Origin: Bacillota bacterium
GTDB taxonomy: Bacteria > Bacillota > Clostridia > Christensenellales > CAG-138
Direction of reading: 5' to 3'
Assembly (NCBI GenBank): GCA_023435025.1
Contig: JAEYSE010000014.1
Coordinates: forward strand, 1-30,365
Length of the DNA stretch: 30,365 nucleotides
The first letter of the stretch is position 1, and every line of letters begins with the position of its first letter. Below the pieces are notes generated by a model, which searched no databases, was not told the DNA's origin, and saw only the letters and a program-made list of their open reading frames with translations. The position numbers and the translations under genes are program-made. This document shows, one piece after another, positions 7,778 to 15,674 of the stretch.

Positions 7778-8818
7778 ATGCTAAGCCTTCGGCTGTTCGG
7801 CGCAAACGATGTGCGCCTGGTAGATATAGAAATCCCGAAAATCGCGGACGATGAACTCCTGTTAAAAACGGAAGCTGCTTCCGTCTGCGGCACAGACCTC
7901 CGTATGTTCCAAAACGGTTACAAGAATGTGGATGCGGAACATCCGCTGACATTGGGACATGAGTTCTCGGGTACCATCGTAGAAGTGGGCAAAAAGGTTC
8001 CCTTTTATAAGCCCGGCATGCGCGTCGCCATGCAGCCCAACATCGGCTGCGGTATCTGCGACAGATGCGTTTCCGGCAATTTTCACCTGTGCGACGATTA
8101 CCGCGCGTTCGGCATCAACATGGACGGCGCGTTTGCGGAATATATCCGCATCCCTGCGGACGCTGTGCTGCGCGGAAACCTGATGGTACTGCCCGATCAT
8201 GTGACAAGTGAAGCCGCAGCGGTTGTGGAACCCCTATCGTGCGTATATAACGGCTTTTCTAAGTGCTTCGTCAAGCCCGGCGACCTTTCGCTGGTGGTCG
8301 GCGCCGGTCCCATCGGCCTGATGCACGCGATGCTGTTGCATATGGCGGGCGCTACTGTCATGATGAACGACCTTAGCGCAGAACGCCTTGCCTACTGCAA
8401 GGAGGTTATGCCCTTTATCACCACCTACAGCGGACCCGACCTGAAGGGCTTTATTATGGAACAGACCAGCGGGCGCGGCCTTGACGTGGCTATCACAGCC
8501 TGCCCGGTGCCACAGGTGCAGGCCGCCATGTTGGAGCTGATGAATTACGGCGGCAGGATCAATTTCTTTGGCGGCGTACCCGAAAGCAAGCAGCCTGTAC
8601 CCATTAATACCAACCTTGTGCACTATAAAGAGCTTTACCTGACCGGCTCCACCCGTTCAAGCATTGCACAGTACCGCAAGACGATGGAGTTTATTTCGCA
8701 GGGACTGCTGGACGTCTCGAAAATCATCACGCACCGCTACGCGTTGAAGGATTACGAGCAGGCGTTTGAAAACGCGCGGCAGGCAAAGGGACTCAAACAC
8801 GTATTCCTGTTTGATTGA
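7778..8818 (+). CDS. Zinc-dependent medium-chain alcohol/polyol dehydrogenase
   Basis: This 346-residue MDR enzyme has the catalytic zinc site C37 (CGTD), H61-E62 (GHE) and E151 (EPL). The structural zinc cysteines are C91, C94, C97 and C105, and the NAD loop is GAGPIG (175-180). Together these are the signature of the sorbitol/threonine dehydrogenase branch. It oxidises a sugar alcohol or secondary alcohol with NAD(P). AAGGGGGAAAAA gives the start at 7778, 13 bases after the preceding stop; the frame is open further upstream inside the previous gene but without a ribosome site. Next to a Gfo/Idh enzyme and a lactonase it probably carries out one oxidation step of the same pathway. Confidence 0.92.
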   Translation: MLSLRLFGANDVRLVDIEIPKIADDELLLKTEAASVCGTDLRMFQNGYKNVDAEHPLTLGHEFSGTIVEVGKKVPFYKPGMRVAMQPNIGCGICDRCVSGNFHLCDDYRAFGINMDGAFAEYIRIPADAVLRGNLMVLPDHVTSEAAAVVEPLSCVYNGFSKCFVKPGDLSLVVGAGPIGLMHAMLLHMAGATVMMNDLSAERLAYCKEVMPFITTYSGPDLKGFIMEQTSGRGLDVAITACPVPQVQAAMLELMNYGGRINFFGGVPESKQPVPINTNLVHYKELYLTGSTRSSIAQYRKTMEFISQGLLDVSKIITHRYALKDYEQAFENARQAKGLKHVFLFD

Positions 8819-8851
8819 TTGGGCGAAAACCTCCGTGCTGGAAGGGTCATT

Positions 8852-9784
8852 ATGATCAGAACCGTACTAGGCGATATCCCCAGCGGCGCACTGGGCCATG
8901 CGCAATGCCATGAGCACCTGTTTATCGAAAAGGGAGTTTCCTTTTCGGTCAATCCGGCGCTCCATATGGACGACGCCGCAAAATCCAACGCCGAGCTTCT
9001 CACCTATAGGAAAAGCGGCGGCGGATCGATTGTGGATGCCCAACCCGTTTACTGCGGGCGCATGGCGGGCGCGCTTACAGACGCCTCCTCCCGCAGCGGC
9101 GTTCATATCGTGGCTACTACCGGGTTCCACAAAACGCTGTTTTATGGCCCGGAGAGTCCCATATACACGCAGACCGAACAGCAGCTTGCAGATACTTTCA
9201 TTTCTGAAGTGCGCGAAGGTATGTTGGACGTTACCGGAAAGCGTATCGGTGCAAAAGCGGGTATTCTCAAGGCGGCGCTTGACGAGCGCGGCATGAACCC
9301 TGTCTATGAAAAGCTCATTCGCGCCGTTGTTGGGGCGGCCAATGAAACCGCAGCGCCCATACTGATCCACACCGACCCCAATACGGATGTATTGGGGTTG
9401 ATCCGCATGTTCATGGACGCGGGCGTCTATGCGGACCGCATCATCGTATGCCACCTCTGCAGAACAAATTATGATTTTTCCTACCACAAGGAAGTGCTCT
9501 CCACCGGCGCGTTCCTCTGCTATGACAGCGTGAACCGCCTGAAATACATCAGCCATGAGCAGCTGATTGCCCTGATCCTGGAGATGCTTTCCTTTGGTTA
9601 TGAGGACCAACTGCTCTTAAGCCTGGACACCACGCGTGAACGCCTGAAAGCCTACGGCGGTTCCATGGGGCTTGACTACATTTTAAGCACATTCATCCCC
9701 ATGCTGCGCAAGCACGGCGTACCGCAGCATGCAATCGCCGCCATGACGGTGAAAAACGCCGCGCAAGCGCTTTCGTTTCAATAG
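8852..9784 (+). CDS. Phosphotriesterase-family metal hydrolase, probable sugar lactonase
   Basis: The 310-residue TIM-barrel amidohydrolase keeps every metal ligand of the phosphotriesterase family. These are H20-x-H22 (CHEHLF), the carboxylated lysine K140 (KAGILK), H173 (ILIHTD), H201 (VCHLCR) and D259 (LSLDTT). Characterised family members include lactonases acting on phosphorylated sugar lactones, and that role suits an operon rich in sugar dehydrogenases (inference). GAAGGG sits 5 bases before ATG 8852; an in-frame TTG at 8819 is directly at the previous stop but has no ribosome site. A resistance-type organophosphate role is unlikely in this context. Confidence 0.88.
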   Translation: MIRTVLGDIPSGALGHAQCHEHLFIEKGVSFSVNPALHMDDAAKSNAELLTYRKSGGGSIVDAQPVYCGRMAGALTDASSRSGVHIVATTGFHKTLFYGPESPIYTQTEQQLADTFISEVREGMLDVTGKRIGAKAGILKAALDERGMNPVYEKLIRAVVGAANETAAPILIHTDPNTDVLGLIRMFMDAGVYADRIIVCHLCRTNYDFSYHKEVLSTGAFLCYDSVNRLKYISHEQLIALILEMLSFGYEDQLLLSLDTTRERLKAYGGSMGLDYILSTFIPMLRKHGVPQHAIAAMTVKNAAQALSFQ

Positions 9785-9831
9785 TAAGTCAGCAAAGGCG
9801 GCTCCCGCCTGATATTTGGAGGAAGAGTTTC

Positions 9832-10779
9832 ATGCAACTTGTAAAAGCGACGCAGCCGACCATGTATTTTATCGGCGTCACGACCGGCAGCTCGTCCATT
9901 ATGAAGGTATTTCCGGACTGGGCGGAGGCCCTGGGCATCGACGCGGTGCTTAAGGGTATCGATATCCCCATTCACGCTGACCCGGAAGTATACCGTGAGG
10001 TGGTCAGCTTTATCAAAAACGATCCCCTGTCTGTAGGCGCGCTTGTCACCACGCATAAGATCGATATTTACAGTGCCGCGCATGACCTGTTTGAATACCT
10101 TGACCCCTACGCTTCGATGTTCGGCGAAATGAGTTCCATATCCAAGAACGGCGATAAGCTCTGTGCCCACGCAAAGGACCCGATCAGCTGCGGCATGGCG
10201 ATGGAAGAATTCATCCCCGAAGGTTACTGGAAGAAGAACCCGAATGCGGACGTGTTCATCATGGGTGCGGGCGGAAGCTGCATTTCCATGTGCTCCTACT
10301 TCCTGCGCAAGGAATTTTCGGGCAACCGGCCCCGCCGCATCGTGGTTGCCAATCGCAGCCAGCCGCGCCTGACCGAGCTTGAAGAGATTAATCGTAAGCT
10401 TAACGACGGCACGGTACAGTGCGAGTACCACCTCACGCCCGAATTTGTGCAAAACGATGCCGTGCTTGCGACCATCCCGGAGGGTTCGCTCATCATCAAC
10501 GCAACCGGCCTTGGCAAGGACCGCCCCGGTTCCCCGCTGAGCGACTCCGCTGTATTTCCGAAAAACGCCATGGTATGGGAAATCAACTACCGCGGCGATC
10601 TTAGGTTCCTACACCAGGCGGAAGAACAGCAGCAGAAGCAGAACCTCAGAGTGGAAGACGGCTGGATGTACTTTGTATACGGCTGGACCCAGGTGATTGG
10701 AGAGGTGTTCCACAAGCCCATCGAAGGCGAATTGCTGCGCCAGATGGACCGTATCGCCGCCAAGCACAACAACCGGTAA
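9832..10779 (+). CDS. Shikimate-dehydrogenase-like (AroE-fold) oxidoreductase
   Basis: The 315-residue protein has the AroE architecture. An N-terminal substrate domain carries GVTTGSSS (15-22) and the catalytic-type lysine K76 in LVTTHKIDIY, where shikimate dehydrogenases have VTxPHK. It also has D116 in AHAKDPISCGMA. A Rossmann domain follows with GAGGSC (145-150) and VANRS (172-176), then INATGLGKD and VWEINYRGD. AroE enzymes oxidise or reduce a cyclic hydroxy acid. No aromatic-pathway gene is nearby. It lies between a lactonase and a phosphoglucose-isomerase-like gene, with GGAGGAAGAG before the ATG. I infer a dehydrogenase for a sugar-derived or cyclitol intermediate, not a biosynthetic aroE. 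Confidence 0.8.
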   Translation: MQLVKATQPTMYFIGVTTGSSSIMKVFPDWAEALGIDAVLKGIDIPIHADPEVYREVVSFIKNDPLSVGALVTTHKIDIYSAAHDLFEYLDPYASMFGEMSSISKNGDKLCAHAKDPISCGMAMEEFIPEGYWKKNPNADVFIMGAGGSCISMCSYFLRKEFSGNRPRRIVVANRSQPRLTELEEINRKLNDGTVQCEYHLTPEFVQNDAVLATIPEGSLIINATGLGKDRPGSPLSDSAVFPKNAMVWEINYRGDLRFLHQAEEQQQKQNLRVEDGWMYFVYGWTQVIGEVFHKPIEGELLRQMDRIAAKHNNR

Positions 10780-10793
10780 GGAGGAATAAAGAA

Positions 10794-11399
10794 ATGGCAG
10801 ATTTTAACCCGAGCACGATCCCCTTTGACCACGAAAAAGGCTTTACGGTGGATTTTGACCTGAAGACGGGCATGTCCTCCACAATGGAGACCGGCAAGCG
10901 CCGTTTAAGCCAAATGAAGGGCATGTTCTATGACGAAATGGCATTCAGCCAGAAGCTCGAAGCCGCAGGCGATGGGCTCGTTTACGAGTTCCACTCCGCT
11001 TCCGTGCCGGAAACCGCAGGGGACCTCGCCTACGGCTGCAGCATCGTCTACCCCGGCAAGGTGGGTGACGAATACTACATGACCAAGGGCCATTTCCACA
11101 CCATACTCGAAACCGCAGAAGTCTATTATTGCCTGAGCGGGCATGGCTACATGCTGATGGAGAACCCGGAAGGCGACTGGCGCGCGCTGGAGCTTACCCC
11201 AGGCAAAGCCGTATATGTACCCAAGCGCTATGCGCACCGCAGCATCAACGTGGGTGTAAACGAGCCGCTTGTGACCTACTTCATATTCCGCGCGGACGCT
11301 GGGCACGATTACGGCACCATCGAAACCAAGGGCTACCGCAAATTGATGGTAGAGCGCGACGGCAAGCCCGCCATCATAGACAACCCGAAATGGAAGTAA
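10794..11399 (+). CDS. Cupin-type phosphoglucose isomerase-like protein
   Basis: The 201-residue single-cupin protein matches the archaeal-type glucose-6-phosphate isomerase family, unrelated to the usual bacterial Pgi. The metal site is complete: H100 and H102 in KGHFHT, E109 in AEVYYCLSGHG and H148 in YVPKRYAHRS. These correspond in spacing to the known ligands of the archaeal enzyme. It interconverts an aldose-6-phosphate and a ketose-6-phosphate, or a related substrate. TAAGGAGGAATAAAGAA fixes the start, 14 bases after the preceding stop. Within this operon it may act on a sugar phosphate produced by the FGGY kinases (inference). Confidence 0.88.
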   Translation: MADFNPSTIPFDHEKGFTVDFDLKTGMSSTMETGKRRLSQMKGMFYDEMAFSQKLEAAGDGLVYEFHSASVPETAGDLAYGCSIVYPGKVGDEYYMTKGHFHTILETAEVYYCLSGHGYMLMENPEGDWRALELTPGKAVYVPKRYAHRSINVGVNEPLVTYFIFRADAGHDYGTIETKGYRKLMVERDGKPAIIDNPKWK

Positions 11400-11403
11400 C
11401 GGT

Positions 11404-12363
11404 ATGAAGATACTAGTCACGCCGACCTCTTTCAAAAAGGCGGAAAACGCCGCGGCACGCGCAATGCTCGAAGCGTTCGCGGATGAGATCGTTTACAACG
11501 AGACGGGTATCCCCCTGCAGGGAGATGCGCTCCTCGGACATTTGCAGGGAGTGGACGGCTACATTGCGGGCCTTGATTACATCACCGAGGCCGTGGTGGA
11601 AAAAATGCCCGAAAGCGTAAAATGCATCTCCCGCTACGGTATCGGGTATGACCGTGTGGATGTTAAGGCTTGCTCCAAGAAGGGCGTCAAGGTCACCAAT
11701 ACGCCGGGCGCAAACGCCACCGCCGTATGCGAGCTTGCTTTCGGGCTGATGCTGTGCGCGGCGCGCGATATCCCCCGCCTGCACCGGGCCGTGGAGGCGG
11801 GTGACTGGCCGCGCAGCACGGGCTGCGAGCTTGCGGGAAAGACGCTGGGCATTGTGGGCCTGGGCGCAATCGGCAAAAAGCTTGCCCTGCGCGCGCTGGC
11901 GTTTGAAATGAAAGTTGCGGCCTACGATCCGTATTTTGACGAGGCGTTTGCATTGGCGCACGGTATCAAAAAGCTGGAGCTTGACGAACTGCTCAAAAGT
12001 TCCGACGTCATATCGCTGCATGTTCCGCTGGCCGACGCGACGCGCCACATAATAAACGCAGAGCGAATCGCCTCCATGAAGAAGGGCGCTATCATCATTA
12101 ACACCGCGCGCGGGGGCTTGATCGACGAGGCGGCCTGCGCGGAAGCGCTCGTTGCCGGAAAGCTCGGCGGGCTGGGCCTTGACGCATTCGAGCAGGAGCC
12201 GCTTTTAGAGTCCCCGTTGAAGGGGCTTCCCAACGTGATCTTCACCCCCCACACCGGCGCGCAGACCGCCGAGGCCGTCTCCAACATGGGAGTGATGGCC
12301 GTACAGAATCTCATAGACATGCTTTCCGGCAAAGAGTGCCGCTATGTACTGAATAAAGATTGA
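11404..12363 (+). CDS. D-isomer-specific 2-hydroxyacid dehydrogenase (SerA/GhrB-like)
   Basis: This 319-residue NAD-dependent enzyme has the GLGAIG cofactor motif (152-157). The full catalytic triad is R236 (NTARGG), E265 (DAFEQEP) and H283 (TPHTGAQT). The N-terminal substrate domain includes SRYGIGYDRVDV, and it lacks the C-terminal ACT domain of long phosphoglycerate dehydrogenases. It interconverts a 2-hydroxy acid and a 2-keto acid. It starts 4 bases after the isomerase stop, with GGAAG as a modest ribosome site. Being directly upstream of a 2-keto-3-deoxy acid aldolase, it may produce or recycle a 2-keto acid in the same route. Confidence 0.9.
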   Translation: MKILVTPTSFKKAENAAARAMLEAFADEIVYNETGIPLQGDALLGHLQGVDGYIAGLDYITEAVVEKMPESVKCISRYGIGYDRVDVKACSKKGVKVTNTPGANATAVCELAFGLMLCAARDIPRLHRAVEAGDWPRSTGCELAGKTLGIVGLGAIGKKLALRALAFEMKVAAYDPYFDEAFALAHGIKKLELDELLKSSDVISLHVPLADATRHIINAERIASMKKGAIIINTARGGLIDEAACAEALVAGKLGGLGLDAFEQEPLLESPLKGLPNVIFTPHTGAQTAEAVSNMGVMAVQNLIDMLSGKECRYVLNKD

Positions 12364-12371
12364 GGTGCCTT

Positions 12372-13016
12372 ATGGAGAAAAGCGAAGTATTAAAACGGTT
12401 GACGGACTGCGGCGTAGTGGCCGTGGTACGCGCGGAAAGCCCGGAACAGGCGGAAAAGATCGTAGACGCCTGCATCAAGGCGGGCATCGTCGGCATTGAA
12501 ATCACGTTTACGGTGCCGGGCGCCGCCGATATCATCAAGAAGCTTGCATCCACCTACAAGCCGGAGGAGATCCTGGTGGGCGCGGGTACAGTATTGGATC
12601 CCGAGACCGCCCGCGCGGCGATATTGGCGGGTGCGCACTTTGTGGTCAGCCCCTGCCTCAATGCAGATACGGTCAAGCTGTGTTTAAGGTACCAGATCGC
12701 CTGCATGGCGGGCGCCATGACGGTGAAAGAGGCCGTGGAGTGCATGGAAGCGGGCGCGGACGTCATTAAGATATTCCCCGGCAACCTGTTTGGACCCAAG
12801 ATCATATCCGCCATCAAAGGGCCGCTGCCCCAGGCGCGCATGATGCCCACCGGCGGCGTTTCCGCAGAGAATGCGGGCGAATGGATCAAGGCTGGCGCCG
12901 TCGCCGTAGGCGCGGGCAGCGACCTTACGAAGGGCGCAAAGACAGGAGATTACGACTCGATCGTGGAGATCGGCTGCCGGATGGTGGAAGAAGTAAAGAA
13001 AGCACGCGTACGGTAG
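12372..13016 (+). CDS. eda: KDPG/KDPGal-type aldolase (2-keto-3-deoxy-phosphogluconate or 4-hydroxy-2-oxoglutarate aldolase)
   Basis: The 214-residue class I aldolase has the Schiff-base lysine K133 in ADVIKIFPGN, the general base E43 in GIEITFTVPGA, R20 in VVAVVRAES and the phosphate loop TGGVS. It would cleave a 2-keto-3-deoxy-6-phosphosugar acid to pyruvate and glyceraldehyde-3-phosphate. The preceding gene's TGA overlaps the ribosome site GAGGTG (12362-12367), so translation is likely coupled. No 6-phosphogluconate dehydratase (edd) is present in the window, so how its substrate forms is open. It is the last gene of the operon and is followed by a strong terminator. Confidence 0.92.
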   Translation: MEKSEVLKRLTDCGVVAVVRAESPEQAEKIVDACIKAGIVGIEITFTVPGAADIIKKLASTYKPEEILVGAGTVLDPETARAAILAGAHFVVSPCLNADTVKLCLRYQIACMAGAMTVKEAVECMEAGADVIKIFPGNLFGPKIISAIKGPLPQARMMPTGGVSAENAGEWIKAGAVAVGAGSDLTKGAKTGDYDSIVEIGCRMVEEVKKARVR

Positions 13017-13038
13017 AAAATACCTATTTCCCCAATGC

Positions 13039-13067
13039 AAAAGCGCCGGAGCAGCCCCGGCGCTTTT
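13039..13067. terminator. Terminator after the aldolase operon (usable on both strands)
   Basis: AAAAGCGCCGG (13039-13049) pairs perfectly with CCGGCGCTTTT (13057-13067) around a 7-base loop, followed by GTT. The A and T flanks give a U-tract on either strand, so it can also end minus-strand transcripts that cross the hairpin array. Confidence 0.85.
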
Positions 13068-13072
13068 GTTAT

Positions 13073-13336
13073 AAAACAAGTGGCAAAGCCACTTGTTTTA
13101 GTTTACCGTTCCGGGCTGACGTAGCAGCCCGGAACGTAGGGGTTGAGGTCGATGCACAAGCAGCAAACGGTCCGGTGGACCGTTTGCAGACCGAAACGGG
13201 CATCCGCTTGTGGATGCCCCGGAAATCTGGCGCACGTGTCGCCAGATTGGACGGATCTATATGGATGCCTTTTAGTTTACCACGTTGCAGGGCGACGGAG
13301 CGCCCTGCTTTTGGGCTGACCGTAGTCAGCCCTTTT
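13073..13336. repeat. Array of seven perfect hairpins in the convergent gap
   Basis: The gap 13017-13357 holds no gene but, after the terminator, seven further perfect hairpins. They are: 13073-13099 (12 pairs, loop AAA), 13108-13135 (11, ACGTAG), 13163-13187 (11, GGT), 13198-13219 (8, GCTTGT), 13224-13248 (9, CACGTGT), 13287-13308 (8, ACGGAG, then TTTT) and 13313-13332 (8, CGTA, then TTTT). The stems are largely unrelated. The 12-mer TTTTAGTTTACC occurs twice (13096-13107 and 13270-13281), each time just before a hairpin with an ACGKAG loop. The array would be the 3' region of the minus-strand operon. Function is unknown. Confidence 0.8.
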
Positions 13337-13357
13337 GCTTGTCAGTTCCAATAAAAC

Positions 13358-14398
13358 TTATTCAATCGTGATCCGCTGGCCGGTTTGCGCCGACTCCATG
13401 GCGGCAAACACGGCGCGCATGGCGTTCAAAGCTTCCTCTCCCGAAATCTCGGGCGCTTTGTTGTTTACAAGGGAGCTAATCCACAGATCGATCACGCCGG
13501 AGCTGGTCTGGTTGTCGTTGGTCTGGATGCGGTCGATATCATAGAACACGCGCTCGCCATTCTTTTTGACAACAGCAATAGAATAACTGGGGTCGTCATA
13601 GATGCGCATCATGCCATTGGTGCCGTAAAGCACTGTGGAATTGTCCTCCGCGCCATAATAGGTCCAGCTCGCCGTCATGGTACCCACCACCCCGCCGCTC
13701 ATGCGGTAGATGCAGATGGCGTTGTCGTCCACGCCGATCAATTCGCCGTTGGGCAGTTTTTTATCGAGCGTGCCGAGATAGGCGGAAACCTCCACCACAT
13801 GCTGGCCGGTGAGGAACTGGATGAGGTCGGTCTTGTGTATGCCAAGGTCCGCCATCGCGCCGAACACGGCAAGCTTCTTATCAAAGAACCAGACGCTATT
13901 CGGGTCGACCGTCCATGTTTCAGGTCCTCCATGGCCAAACGTGGTACGGAAGGTAACGATATCCCCAATCTCGCCCTGCAGGATCAGCTCCTTCGCCCGC
14001 GCATGCGCGCGCGCCAGGCGCTGGTTGTGGCCGATCATCAGGAATTTCCCGCTTTTTTTCGCCGCTTCCACCATCTGTTCGCACTCCGCAAGCGTCGTCG
14101 CCATCGGCTTTTCGCACAGTACGTGCTTACCCGCTTGAAGCGCCGCAACAGTGACCTCGCAATGGAAGGCGTTCGCTGTACAGACGCTCACCGCGTCGAT
14201 CGCGGGATCGTCGAGCAGCTCCTGGTACGATGCAAACGCCTTTGCGCCGTACTGCTCCGCCAAGGAGGCCGTACGCGCCGCGTTCAGATCATATAGGCCG
14301 TAAAGTTTGACCGCCGGGTTCGCCGCATACTCCGGCAGATGCCGAGTCTGCGCGATTTTTCCGCAGCCGATGACGCCGATTTGTATCTTTTTCTCCAT
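13358..14398 (-). CDS. Gfo/Idh/MocA-family oxidoreductase, second copy
   Basis: The 346-residue enzyme has GCGKIA (11-16), CEKPMA with the catalytic lysine at 97, and D184-x3-H188 in MADLGIHKTD, so the active-site set is complete. It should oxidise or reduce a sugar or glycoside hydroxyl, using NAD(P). AGGAGGGG precedes the ATG. It is the last gene of the minus-strand transport operon, behind another Gfo/Idh gene and a TIM barrel. Paired Gfo/Idh enzymes plus a TIM barrel are typical of inositol and 3-keto-sugar pathways (family knowledge). It is only distantly similar to the copies at 6742 and 14480. Confidence 0.9.
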   Translation of the reverse strand: MEKKIQIGVIGCGKIAQTRHLPEYAANPAVKLYGLYDLNAARTASLAEQYGAKAFASYQELLDDPAIDAVSVCTANAFHCEVTVAALQAGKHVLCEKPMATTLAECEQMVEAAKKSGKFLMIGHNQRLARAHARAKELILQGEIGDIVTFRTTFGHGGPETWTVDPNSVWFFDKKLAVFGAMADLGIHKTDLIQFLTGQHVVEVSAYLGTLDKKLPNGELIGVDDNAICIYRMSGGVVGTMTASWTYYGAEDNSTVLYGTNGMMRIYDDPSYSIAVVKKNGERVFYDIDRIQTNDNQTSSGVIDLWISSLVNNKAPEISGEEALNAMRAVFAAMESAQTGQRITIE

Positions 14399-14430
14399 GG
14401 TTGCCCCTCCTAATGTTATATAATACCGAA

Positions 14431-14457
14431 GGGGCCGAGGGCTTCGCCCCCGGCCCC
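14431..14457. other. GC-rich intercistronic hairpin
   Basis: GGGGCCG...CGGCCCC and the inner GGGC...GCCC form an 11-pair stem with one A-C mismatch and a TTC loop, between two minus-strand dehydrogenase genes. There is no U-tract, so it is more likely an mRNA stability or attenuation structure than a terminator. Confidence 0.6.
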
Positions 14458-14479
14458 CTCGACCCCCATGCCTTGAATA

Positions 14480-15649
14480 CTATTGAATTTCTTCCACCAC
14501 AACCCTGCGGCCTTCGTCGGACGACTTTTTGATGGCCTCCAGGATGCGGATGATCTGCGCGCCGTCGTTGAAATCCGGGGTGACGGGTGCTTTACCCGCA
14601 ACCGCTTGGAGAAAATCATAGAAGGCGTTGACAAACGTATGCTCGTAGCCAATGATATGGCCGGAAGGCCACCAGGCGGACAGATACGGGTGATCCGCTT
14701 CCGTCACAAGCACGCGCCTAAACCCCTGCTCCGCCCCGGGGGCGGTCGCATCCAGGAACTCCAGCTCGTTCATGCGCTCCAGGTCAAAGCGCAGCGAACC
14801 CTTGCTCCCGTAGACTTCAAACGTGTTGTAATTTTTGCGGCCGGTTGCAAAGCGGGAGGTTTCTACACTGCCTAAAGTCCCGTTTTTAAACTCCGCAATG
14901 GTGAAGGATGCATCATCCACCGTAACGGGCGCATAGGTGCTTGTATCCGTACCCGTACCGGAGGTAAATGCGGTGGCGCCCACGCCGGGCAGGGGCCGCT
15001 CTTTGATGATGGTCTTGTTGATTGCCGTCACTGCTTCCGGCTCACCAATCAAAAACCGCGCGAGGTCCATGGCGTGAGAGGTCAGGTCATATAGAGGTCC
15101 CCCGCCTGCGCATTCTTTTCTTAGCTGCCAGGAAAGCGGGAAGTTGGGGTCCGTGATCCAATCCTGCAAATATGCCCCGCGCCAGTGGAATATGGTGCCC
15201 AGACGGCCGTCGTCAATGAGCTTCTTTGCATAGGCCACAGCAGGAACCCTGCGGTAATTGTGGTTGAGATAATGCACCACGCCCGCATCCTTTACGGCCT
15301 GGAGCATCTCCTTGGCATCAGCATAGGTCAGCGTAAACGGTTTTTCGCAAACGATGTGCTTGCCCGCCTTAGCTGCTGCGATGACCATTTCCTTGTGTTC
15401 ATACGTGGGCGTGCCGATATCCACAACATCGATATCGTCGCGCTCCATAATGGTGCGCCAATCATATGTAACCTCTTCGTAGCCCCAACGCTCTTTGAAT
15501 GCGTCAAGGTTGGACTTGTTGCCCGCGATGACCTTCAAAACAGGCTGAAAATCCGGATCGAAGAACTCGTTTACCCTTAGCCAGGCGTTGCTGTGCGCCT
15601 TTCCCATAAACCCGCCGCCTATCATGGCGACATTGATTTTCTTTTTCAT
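14480..15649 (-). CDS. Gfo/Idh/MocA-family oxidoreductase, ThuB-like
   Basis: The 389-residue protein has GGGFMG (11-16), CEKPFTL with K103, and D188-x3-H192 in YDLTSHAMD. It belongs to the longer Gfo/Idh branch with the WRGAYLQDWITDP segment that is common in disaccharide and keto-sugar dehydrogenases of the ThuB type. It would oxidise a sugar hydroxyl or reduce a 3-keto sugar. The start lies behind GGGAGGATAACCC on the minus strand. Transcribed with the sugar ABC importer and TIM barrel upstream, it probably acts early on the imported compound (inference). Confidence 0.9.
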   Translation of the reverse strand: MKKKINVAMIGGGFMGKAHSNAWLRVNEFFDPDFQPVLKVIAGNKSNLDAFKERWGYEEVTYDWRTIMERDDIDVVDIGTPTYEHKEMVIAAAKAGKHIVCEKPFTLTYADAKEMLQAVKDAGVVHYLNHNYRRVPAVAYAKKLIDDGRLGTIFHWRGAYLQDWITDPNFPLSWQLRKECAGGGPLYDLTSHAMDLARFLIGEPEAVTAINKTIIKERPLPGVGATAFTSGTGTDTSTYAPVTVDDASFTIAEFKNGTLGSVETSRFATGRKNYNTFEVYGSKGSLRFDLERMNELEFLDATAPGAEQGFRRVLVTEADHPYLSAWWPSGHIIGYEHTFVNAFYDFLQAVAGKAPVTPDFNDGAQIIRILEAIKKSSDEGRRVVVEEIQ

Positions 15650-15674
15650 GGGTTATCCTCCCGTTTGCGGTACC

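Noticed and set aside
8867..9610. Minus-strand open frame of 247 codons
   Set aside because: Antisense to the phosphotriesterase-family gene, whose metal ligands are all conserved; no ribosome site or domain.
13073..13336. CRISPR array
   Set aside because: The stems differ from each other, spacing is irregular and there is no constant repeat of 25-40 bases, so it is a hairpin cluster and not a CRISPR.
12881..13354. Plus-strand open frame of 157 codons over the end of the aldolase gene and the hairpin array
   Set aside because: It begins inside eda in another frame, has no ribosome site, and its second half is made of palindromic stems, giving an implausible protein.
13385..14296. Plus-strand open frame of 303 codons
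   Set aside because: Antisense to a well-supported Gfo/Idh gene, with low-complexity composition and no recognisable domain; a GC-driven shadow frame.
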